Assembly (NCBI RefSeq): GCF_024346755.1
Contig: NZ_AP024862.1
Location: 1,116,001-1,180,000, forward strand
From: Vibrio aerogenes
Lineage (GTDB): Bacteria; Pseudomonadota; Gammaproteobacteria; Enterobacterales; Vibrionaceae
Direction of reading: 5' to 3'
DNA length: 64,000 nt
Below are positions 1-8,100 of the stretch, piece by piece (positions within the stretch are counted from its first letter, which is position 1; each line of letters begins with the position of its first letter). A program made the translations under genes and the position numbers. The notes under the pieces are model-generated. The model was not told where the DNA came from. It saw nothing but the letters and a program-made list of their open reading frames with translations, and ran no database searches.

Positions 1-2833
1 TTGTCGCACCGGTCGGATCCGTCACGGCACGCAGTTTATCAAACGCCCCATATTCAAACCGGCGGGTATGACCCAGCGTGTCGGTCACACTGGTTAAATT
101 GCCTTCGATATCATAACTGAAGCGGGCCGTGGTGCCGTCCTCATAAATAATTTGTGAGGGCGTCAGCTGTTTGCCTTCATAACACCAGCGCCGCACCTGT
201 TTATTGTCGCTCTCGCGTTTGATCAACCGGTCCAGTACATCGTAGTAGAACGTCATCCCGTATCCGGTCGCCGGTTCAAGCCTGTGCGGCAAACCCTGAT
301 CGTTATACTGCCAGCGGGTGACGCTGCCATCCGGCCCGGTCACACTGTCGCGCAGGCCGCGTGAGGTATACGTCTGAAGCCACTGCCGCCCGTCCGGGTC
401 GGTCACTTTAGTCACATCACCCTGCTTATTATGTTCATACAGCCACTGCGCCCCGGCGGGATTGGTATAAGCGGTCAGCCAGCCTTTGTCGTTATAGGTG
501 TAAGTGTGCGCCGTGCCGTCCGGCAGGGTCACCGAGGTCACATTGCCCCATTCGTCGTACTGATAAGTATTCGTCTCACCCAGCGGATTGGTTTCACTGA
601 CAAGTTTATCGCCCTGCCAGTGTTGTGCTGAACGATGGCCTTCCGGGTCAACAATGGCTTCCGCCCGGTACGCTTCATTGAGATGAAATTCGGTGATCCC
701 GCCAAAGGTACTTTTATGATAGTGGATGCGCTTTTCATCGTCGTAACGGACCTGTCCGCTCCAGTAGCCCTCCGCACAGCGGTTATCCGTCACCCGCCCC
801 TGCTCATCATAATCATGCTCAGCCCAGGTTTTCGCCAAATCCTGCCAGCGGGTGAGATAGCCTTCCGGACTGTACTGATAGTCAAAGTTACGTCCCGGCT
901 CACCACGAACAGACATCAGCCAGCCTTTGTTATCATAGGTATAACGGGCCAGCTCGCGCAGCGGATTTTTCTGTTTGTCGCACAAAGTCAGACAAGTGAT
1001 ACGCTTACGCTCTGTTTCCACTTTGACTAAACGTTCATCACTCAGCATCACCCATTTCAGTGTGCCGCGCTCATACAAAAAGGCGTTTTCATTGCCGTAA
1101 GCATCACGGATGCGGGTCAGGCGCAGCTGTGAGCCAATCGCATGCTCAAACCAGTATTGCTGACCGTCTTTGTGTTTTAAAATCAGCTCACCACAATTTC
1201 CCCGGTGCAACCAGTATTGTGGCTTTTCAGCCGACTGAGTCGGCAAATCCTGATACGGGAGAATAAATTCGGCAGTGGTGTAATCTTCATCGGTAAAGGT
1301 CACATCGGTCCCGTTAACTTCCAGACTGATATCCCAGCTGCTGCGCCATAAGGCGCCCATCAACCCGGTTTCCCGGCGGCCAACCGAATGATAATAGCGG
1401 CTGTGGATCAGCGGCTGGAAACCCGCCACGACAAAGTCCTGACGGGATTCAAACACCTGCCCGGTTGAAACATCCACCGGATCGTCTTTACACACTATCG
1501 GATCTTTTTCTTTGGCTTTGGTCTTGTCTGTTGGTGTTTCCGCATCTTTAGCCTGCTGCGCTTCATGCGTTTTTTTCAGCTCAGCATCTTCCAGATCTTT
1601 TTTACGGTAATTCTCTTTGCCCGCATTGGTATTCACCGGGTCTTTCATGGTCTTTTTCTTATACGGTGTGCCGGTTTTGTGTGTCACCACCTTGTCCACA
1701 AACTCATCGACTTTGGACTTGATTTTCCCCGTCATCTCATCGATTTTGTTTTCCAGCTTTTTCATCGCCTCCACAAGCTTCATGAAGGCATCTTTCATCA
1801 GCACCACCGCCCAGTTGTTGCTCTTGTTCACCGCATCCGTCAGCCCGGCGATGATTTCCTGCAACAGCTTCTTCGCTTTGCCCGCATACTCATCCAGCGT
1901 GCTGCCGAATTTCTTCAGATACTTCACCAGATTGCCGTTCGACAGGCTGCGCAGGATTTTAATCGCCTTCTGAATCACCCGCGAATCAGCCTTTTGCAGC
2001 GCTTCGATAATCGTTTTACCGGTCTTTTTGGTCGCATCCCCCAGCCCCGGTATAAAACCAATCACCACCAGCACGCCTCCGGCCCAGTGCCAGAAATCCA
2101 GCTCGTCTTTGGTGCAGGTATCCCAGCCCCAGCAGCCCAGGTCATACAAATCCATCGCCTGACCGACCACCGGCACAAACCCCAGCGCCACCTCACAAAA
2201 CAGCAGAATTGCCGTGTTGTCATGCGCCAGACCCGCCATTTCACCCGCCAGACTGCTGTGAATCTTGTTCACCGCCTTGCGCAAATCCACCGAGCCGTGG
2301 TTAATCTGTTTGACTAATTCCTGAAACCGGTCATACGCCGGCGCATATTCATCAGGAATGCTGCCTTTCATCCAGTGGCGGTCGATATCAATCTCATCAT
2401 CCGAGCTGTCACTGGCATCATATTCCAGATAACCCGCCCGGTTGAGCGTCGCATACAGGGCAAAATATTCCCCCGCCAGCACCGCATATTTGGGGTTATT
2501 CTGCAATACCGGATTGTTCTCCATCGCATCTTCCGGCTTGAAGGTGTCTTTGCCCTCCCCGAGCATCAAATCATACCCGCCGCAGCCCATGTCCTTGACT
2601 TTCAGCAGCCCGTTGTCATCCGTGGTGCCGCTCACCTCCGTTTTGTTACTGTCGGTCAGCACCACTTCCGCCCCGGCGATGGGTTGGTCATCGTCATAGT
2701 GATAGCGGATAAACAGCTCACAGCCGCATTTTACGCAGCCACAGTCCAGCACCTTATCGGTGGAGAAATTCTGCTCAGCCGCCTCGACACTGGACAGAAT
2801 GTCGGCTTGTTTCTGCTGGTTACTCTTACTCAT
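1..2833 (-). CDS. Rhs-family polymorphic toxin (T6SS cargo), C-terminus outside window
   Basis: About 944 codons are open from the ATG at 2833 to the window edge; the Rhs core end and the toxin tip are missing. Residues 15-25 carry a cysteine cluster, CGCVKCGC, followed by a carboxypeptidase-regulatory-like beta segment. Residues about 200-265 are hydrophobic (FVPVVGQAMDLYDL and a WHWAGGVLVVIGFIPG stretch), and residues about 320-420 are Lys/Glu-rich helix. Near residue 445, DPVDVSTGQV opens a DUF6531-like segment that leads into YD/Rhs repeats such as YDEQGRV, YNDKGWL and YDVLDRL. In this family the repeats form a hollow shell that encloses a C-terminal toxin. The start overlaps the stop of the upstream DUF4123 gene by 4 bp (ATGA), so the two are translationally coupled. 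I see no clear PAAR domain at the N-terminus. Delivery through the T6SS is inferred from the DUF4123 neighbours; no VgrG is in the window. Confidence 0.88.
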   Translation of the reverse strand, partial: MSKSNQQKQADILSSVEAAEQNFSTDKVLDCGCVKCGCELFIRYHYDDDQPIAGAEVVLTDSNKTEVSGTTDDNGLLKVKDMGCGGYDLMLGEGKDTFKPEDAMENNPVLQNNPKYAVLAGEYFALYATLNRAGYLEYDASDSSDDEIDIDRHWMKGSIPDEYAPAYDRFQELVKQINHGSVDLRKAVNKIHSSLAGEMAGLAHDNTAILLFCEVALGFVPVVGQAMDLYDLGCWGWDTCTKDELDFWHWAGGVLVVIGFIPGLGDATKKTGKTIIEALQKADSRVIQKAIKILRSLSNGNLVKYLKKFGSTLDEYAGKAKKLLQEIIAGLTDAVNKSNNWAVVLMKDAFMKLVEAMKKLENKIDEMTGKIKSKVDEFVDKVVTHKTGTPYKKKTMKDPVNTNAGKENYRKKDLEDAELKKTHEAQQAKDAETPTDKTKAKEKDPIVCKDDPVDVSTGQVFESRQDFVVAGFQPLIHSRYYHSVGRRETGLMGALWRSSWDISLEVNGTDVTFTDEDYTTAEFILPYQDLPTQSAEKPQYWLHRGNCGELILKHKDGQQYWFEHAIGSQLRLTRIRDAYGNENAFLYERGTLKWVMLSDERLVKVETERKRITCLTLCDKQKNPLRELARYTYDNKGWLMSVRGEPGRNFDYQYSPEGYLTRWQDLAKTWAEHDYDEQGRVTDNRCAEGYWSGQVRYDDEKRIHYHKSTFGGITEFHLNEAYRAEAIVDPEGHRSAQHWQGDKLVSETNPLGETNTYQYDEWGNVTSVTLPDGTAHTYTYNDKGWLTAYTNPAGAQWLYEHNKQGDVTKVTDPDGRQWLQTYTSRGLRDSVTGPDGSVTRWQYNDQGLPHRLEPATGYGMTFYYDVLDRLIKRESDNKQVRRWCYEGKQLTPSQIIYEDGTTARFSYDIEGNLTSVTDTLGHTRRFEYGAFDKLRAVTDPTGAT

Positions 2834-3795
2834 ACGACGTCTGACTCCTCATCATGCGCTTCTCCTAATGCTTTCAGTCCCCGTTCGACCAGCCGGTCTA
2901 TCCGGTCTTTCAGTCCTTTCACCTGATTCTCCCGCAGAATTTCCTGCGCCCACGGCCGGGTGATAAAATCCTCCCCCACCGCAATCGTCAGGGTCAGGTA
3001 TTTCAGCTGCTCAACACGGTCACCGAAGCCATGCGATTTGGCCTGGCTGAGATGGGTGTATAAATAGTCATCAAACCGGGCTTCATCCCAGTCTGCGGTT
3101 TCTTCGCCGTGGTGTGTTTGCAGGTGCTGCTGATATTGACGGTAGCGCTGCTGCTCCGTGCGGATGGTCAGCGCTTTATCCTGCGGCGCTGTCAGCACCA
3201 GCGGCAGCTCAATGGTCGATGCCTGCACAATATCCGGCGGGGTCTCAAAGGCCAGATAATCCACGGTCTCTGCACCCGGCTGCCAGTAAGCCACCGCGCC
3301 CAGCGGGCCACGCAGCTGATGGCGGCTCAATTCGCCGCTGGCCTGCCACAGGGTGGTGAATATCTCCCAGTCACTGATGCGCAAAATGATCGTCCCTTCC
3401 TGCGGGTAATCCACCAGCGTCCACGCCCGAAGATGACGCAGCACCATCTCCAGCTGCTGCGCCGGGGGCTGTGACAGCAGCGACGGGTCCAGCCGCACCG
3501 CCATCCCCCACGGCGGCTGAGTGGCGATATATTCCTCAAACCATTCAAACGACTCCGGGCGCAGCAGGTGCGGCGACAGCGCAGCGTTCTGCTCCCCCAT
3601 CGCGCCCCAGAACAGCCGGTTTTTATCCGGCGTATCCTGCGCTTCGGCAAACATCATCACATCATCATTGACCGAGGCTTCCGCCACCAGAAACCAGCCC
3701 GGCTCACTGAGCATCGCCTGCCAGTCCGCCAGCGGGATTTGGGTCGGCGCTGTGCGCATCAGCGCTGCTGCCGGTTCATGTGCCGTCTCGTTCAT
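2830..3795 (-). CDS. DUF4123 T6SS effector adaptor/chaperone (second of tandem pair)
   Basis: This is a 321-residue protein. Residues about 30-170 fit a DUF4123 domain: a strand near LVAEASVNDDVMMF, then a central segment with SFEWFEEYI, VLRHLRAWTLVDYPQEGTII, and LRISDWEIFTTLWQASG. The C-terminal third is helical and charged, with ERGLKALGEAHDEES at the end. DUF4123 proteins load Rhs or other effectors onto VgrG, and this gene sits directly before the Rhs gene with a 4-bp ATGA overlap, so it is the likely dedicated adaptor for that Rhs protein. It also overlaps the upstream DUF4123 gene by 4 bp, which makes a tightly coupled three-gene operon. The DUF4123 family call is good; the identity of the bound partner is inferred from position. 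Confidence 0.8.
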   Translation of the reverse strand: MNETAHEPAAALMRTAPTQIPLADWQAMLSEPGWFLVAEASVNDDVMMFAEAQDTPDKNRLFWGAMGEQNAALSPHLLRPESFEWFEEYIATQPPWGMAVRLDPSLLSQPPAQQLEMVLRHLRAWTLVDYPQEGTIILRISDWEIFTTLWQASGELSRHQLRGPLGAVAYWQPGAETVDYLAFETPPDIVQASTIELPLVLTAPQDKALTIRTEQQRYRQYQQHLQTHHGEETADWDEARFDDYLYTHLSQAKSHGFGDRVEQLKYLTLTIAVGEDFITRPWAQEILRENQVKGLKDRIDRLVERGLKALGEAHDEESDVV

Positions 3796-4934
3796 TGGGA
3801 CTCCGTATTGTCAGTTGCAGAGGGCTTGTTGGTTGCAGGAGAAGCCTCTGCCGTCAGTTCATCCGGCCAGCCTGCGGTGCGGTAAGGGGCCAGTTCATCC
3901 TCCCGGCCCCGGAAACGATCATCAAACTCACCGGTCGCCTCGCGCAGCGGATAAAATTTACGCAGCCGGACAAATTCCGGATGCCGGTAATAGCCATCGC
4001 CTAAATGAAAGCGGTACACCGCAAAGGTGCGCCGGGCCAGCAAATCTGATGACGGAAACAGCGACTGTGCCAGCGCCATCCCTTCTTCATAACCGGCGAC
4101 CATCGCCTCGCGGGTCAGCGTCCGGCCATCGCGCACCGTCAGCCGGGTATATAAATCATCGAGAAAGGCTTCCAGCAGCTGCGGGTAATACAGCTCGTCA
4201 TATTGCGGCTGGGTGAGGTGCAGCGGGAAATCATCAAACGGGAGTAAGTCCGGCCCGGATGCCGAAGTGGTCAGCGGCTCAACCGGGGCAAGTTTGAGTG
4301 TGTTGTTGTCGGCTTCATCGCGCTGCGGGAGGTAAATTTGCGTGTGACTACCGAAAAAGCGCAGGCGCTGCGCCGGGGTGAGGATCCGGTGCCAGACGTG
4401 AAAAACCGCCGGGTCGTACCAGCGGGGCATGATGTAAGTCCCATCGGGAAAGTAGCCATCGACCCAGGGCCGCCAGTGGGCTTTAAGGGAGTCAAAATCG
4501 CCGTCCCACACCCCGGCCAGACCAAAACCAGCGGCGGCGGGTTCGTTTTCATCCAGCCAGTAGAACAGGGTTTCCGCAGGATTGCCGTCCGCGATACACA
4601 TCAGGATCGGCGAACCTTCCGCCATATACTGAAGTGCGGTGCCGCGCACCAGCTCACACCACTGCACATCGTCGCGGTATTTCATGGTGTCCCAGAATTC
4701 GCTGGCTTCGTCGGATTTATACCTGTCATATAAAAGGTAAAAGGTTTTCCCTTCTGACGCGGTCATAACTTCAAACAGTGTCTGTAACTCACTCACAACT
4801 TCATCACCTAACGTCTCCGGATTGGCCGGAAATAACAAAGACATCGTCCATAACAACCGAAGCCGGGGCGATGTCATCAAAGTGTGGTATCCGGTGTGTT
4901 CAACATACCCGGATATATTTAGACTGACATCCAC
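3792..4934 (-). CDS. DUF4123 T6SS effector adaptor/chaperone (first of tandem pair)
   Basis: This 380-residue protein has DUF4123 features at residues about 60-215: KTFYLLYDRY, GSPILMCIADG, LKAHWRPWVDGYFPDGTYIM, and the family-typical MPRWYDPAVFHVWHRILTP leading to LRFFGSHTQIYLP. The remaining 165 residues are an extra helical C-terminal region, which in this family contributes effector specificity. The longest reading starts at GTG (4934), with an in-frame TGA upstream and no good Shine-Dalgarno; ATG at residue 19 is an alternative start. It is the first gene of the DUF4123-DUF4123-Rhs operon and overlaps the next gene by 4 bp. Two different DUF4123 proteins before one Rhs gene is less usual than one; they could form a heteromer, or one could be left from a replaced effector. 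Inference only. Confidence 0.78.
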   Translation of the reverse strand: MDVSLNISGYVEHTGYHTLMTSPRLRLLWTMSLLFPANPETLGDEVVSELQTLFEVMTASEGKTFYLLYDRYKSDEASEFWDTMKYRDDVQWCELVRGTALQYMAEGSPILMCIADGNPAETLFYWLDENEPAAAGFGLAGVWDGDFDSLKAHWRPWVDGYFPDGTYIMPRWYDPAVFHVWHRILTPAQRLRFFGSHTQIYLPQRDEADNNTLKLAPVEPLTTSASGPDLLPFDDFPLHLTQPQYDELYYPQLLEAFLDDLYTRLTVRDGRTLTREAMVAGYEEGMALAQSLFPSSDLLARRTFAVYRFHLGDGYYRHPEFVRLRKFYPLREATGEFDDRFRGREDELAPYRTAGWPDELTAEASPATNKPSATDNTESQ

Positions 4935-5007
4935 TTCAGCAATGGTTATGCCACTTTGGCAAACATCAAAGAATCAATGGGTTGTAGTTATATATTTATA
5001 AATACAG

Positions 5008-5060
5008 GCAAGATCTTGCTCAGAAGCGAGCAAAAAGTTGCCCGGCGAGCAAGATCTTGC
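5008..5060. repeat. 14-bp perfect inverted repeat upstream of the DUF4123-Rhs operon
   Basis: GCAAGATCTTGCTC at 5008-5021 and its exact reverse complement at 5047-5060 are separated by 25 bp. Each arm contains the self-complementary 12-mer GCAAGATCTTGC. It lies 74-126 bp upstream of the DUF4123 GTG start and is followed by no T tract in that operon's direction, so an operator or RNA cruciform is more likely than a terminator. Function unknown. Confidence 0.5.
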
Positions 5061-5085
5061 CCGGTAAATATGGAATCAAGATCAC

Positions 5086-5114
5086 AAAAACCCTGACGAC
5101 ATGATCCATCAGGG
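5086..5114 (-). terminator. Rho-independent terminator of NRPS D
   Basis: On the minus strand CCCTGA (5114-5109) pairs with TCAGGG (5096-5091), followed at once by TTTTTG. It sits about 60 bp beyond the NRPS D stop codon. A second stem just upstream, GTCAGCG/CGCTGAC with an 11-nt loop at 5133-5157, lies between the stop and this terminator. Together they separate NRPS D transcription from the T6SS operon in the same orientation. Confidence 0.75.
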
Positions 5115-5172
5115 CGTGTATCAGATGGGTCCGTCAGCGCTCCCCCGGAACGCTGACAAGACGGCACTGGAT

Positions 5173-8100
5173 TTATACGGGCATTTCATCCGGTTGTTCC
5201 TGCGTCACTTTGGCCCCATAACAGGCATGACGAATGGCAACCGCAGCTGAAAAGTCTTTCAGAACCGGCGCATCAAACAGCATCTTTAATGAGAAATCAA
5301 TACCATGTTGACGGGCCTGATTGACCAGCTGAATCGCCATCATCGAGTGGCCGCCAAGGGCGAAAAAGTCATCTTCCCGGCCAACTGAATCAACTGCCAG
5401 CACCGATTCCCACAAGCGGGCCAGCGTCTGCTCCGTTTGTCCCTGAGGCGGCGTATAGTCACAGCGGATATAGTCATCATTTCCGGGCGCAGGCAATGCG
5501 CGGAAATCGACGCCTGAATGCATGATGGTTGTCGGTGAGCCCTCTTCATCAAACGCATCCACATCACAGACCGGCCGGGACGGCGAACGTTCCAGCACAC
5601 TGACCAGACGGGCCAGCGTCCCGGTGACCATCGTACCCACCAGTCCGCAACTGACCCGGGCATCCACCTGAAGATCAAGCGAGAAGCCTTCTCCGGGACA
5701 ATCATTGACCGACAAAGACAGCGGGAAAGTTGAACGTTCTTCTTCCATGACAATATCCACCGGTAAATGCTCCAGCACATCGACCTGCGCATTTCCTCCC
5801 TGATAGCGATAGTTCAGCAGGCTGCTGAACAAGGGCTGACTGGCAGGCACACCACTGCATTGTTGCACCTGTGACAGGGGGGTATGTTCGTAATCCATCA
5901 ACTCTGCCAGCTGGTGATGAATGGTCCGGACCATTTCGTCTGTGGGCGTTTTATCCAGCCGCATCCGGAAAGGCAGGGTGTTAAGAAACAGCCCCAGTGT
6001 GCGGTCTGAACCCGCTCCGGCAGACATCCGGCCAAGTAAAATAGTGCCGGTAACCACATCGTCACGTCCACTCGCCGAACGAAGTACCAGCCCCCAGACC
6101 AGATGGAACAGACTGGCCGTACTCACCTGATGCAGTTTTGCCTGACGGCGTAATCGCTGCGCCAGCCGGTCATTGACAGCCAGATGCAATGTGTTCACCT
6201 GCCCGCCTTCACCTTGCGTATGCGCTAAGCCAAACGGGACTGAAGGCATTGAGAAATCCCCCAGCTGACGGGAGAAATACGCCCGCGCGGCCTGTTCGTC
6301 CTGCTGTGAAACTTTGCCAATATAGTTGCGAAATGGCAGCGGTTCAGGTAACTGTTCTGCTTTACCCTGCCAGTGCGCCTGTACCTCTTCGATCATCAGT
6401 TCAAGACTGGTGTGATCGGTACACAGGTGGTGCATCCGCAGGCACAGCAGCCAGCGTTCATTGGCGGCATCTTCTGCCTGATACGCTTCGATCATCGGTG
6501 CATGGCTGACATTGATCCGGCTGTGTTCCGGACGAAAACGCCGTTCCAGCTCATCGGCGACATCTTCAGCCCCGAGATTGAGCGTCACAACATCCAGCGG
6601 TGCATTTCGCCAGACGATTTGCACCGGTTGATCCAGTCCTTCCCATGCCATCGAGGTTCGCAAAATGTCGTGACGGCGGATCACCTTCTGCAATGCATCC
6701 GTAAATGACAGGAGCATTTGCTGGTCGGGAAATGCCTGAATCATCCGAATCGTGTATAAATCGCCCTGTTTTTGCAACAGATGCTGAACCAGCAGCCCCT
6801 GTTGCAGCGGCCCGGCCGGATAAATGTCCTGCACATTGGCGGCACCACCGGGAATTTCAGACACCAGCATATCGATTTGTGCTTGTGTCAGGCTGACCAG
6901 GGGTAACATATCCGGCGTAATTTGATGGCAGTCCTGCGGAATCAGTGAAGGCGGAATATCTTCTGCCGGTGGTTTTTCTGCGGCGATCAGGGCTGCCAGC
7001 TCTGCCAGAACCGGCTGCTCAAACAGTGTCTTCACCGTGAGCTGATACCCCTGTTTTCTCAGCAACTCACTCATCTGTACAGCCAGCAGTGAATGCCCGC
7101 CCAATTCAAAGAAATTGTCCATCCGGCCTGCTTTTTCCACACCAAGCAGGGATTGCCATACATCGGCCAGCACTTTTTCTGCCGGTGTCCGTGGCGCTTC
7201 GTACGCCTGCCGGACAAATGAACTTTCATCCGGTTGCGGCAGGGTTCTGTAATTCACTTTGCCATTCGCAGTGAGTGGAATGTGCGCCAGGCGAACATAA
7301 GCCGCCGGGACCATATACTCAGGCAACACCTGACTCAACTGCTGTTTCAGGTTCGCCGCTGAGACCGTTTCATACCCGTCATAAAGCGTGTAATAAGCAA
7401 CCAACCGCTTCTCTGTGGACGACTGTCCCTGTAATGCCTGTCCTTTTAGTGGTGCCTGTCCTTCTAACGTTTGTCCTTTTGTTAACGGTGCCTGTCCTTG
7501 TAAAGATTGTCCTTGTAAAGATTGCCCGCTGATTGCCACCACGACGGCATTTTTCACGCAGTCACAACGCTGCAACGCCGAAGCCACTTCACCGGGCTCG
7601 ATTCTGAATCCACGGATTTTGACCTGGCTGTCATTCCTGCCTAAGTATTCAATGGTGCCATCAGGCAGCCAGCGGGCCAGATCACCGCTTCGGTACATCC
7701 GGGCGCCCTGCACTTCAGAGAAAGGGTCAGCCAGAAAACGTTCCGCGGTTAAATCGGGGCGATTCAGGTATCCGCGCGACACACCAGTGCCGCCAATATA
7801 AATTTCACCTTCCACACCCACCGGAACCAGCTGACGTTGTTCATCCAGAATATAAATCTTCATGTTATTCAGCGGACGCCCGATATGCAGCACTGAATCG
7901 TCTGCGCAAATGGCTCCGGACGTTGCAACCACCGTTGTTTCGGTCGGGCCATAGTTATTGACCAGTGTAAAACCGGCATCCGGTTCAGGAAGTACATTCA
8001 ACCGGTCACCACCGACCAGCAGGGTTCTCAGTGTCGGATGCTTGATCCTGCGGGCAAAAGCCAGTTCTGCAATCGGCGTGGAAAGAAACCCAACCTGAAT

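Noticed and set aside
1565..2317. Plus-strand reading frame of 250 codons opposite the Rhs gene
   Set aside because: Antisense to a continuous Rhs reading frame; His/Phe-rich low-complexity translation.
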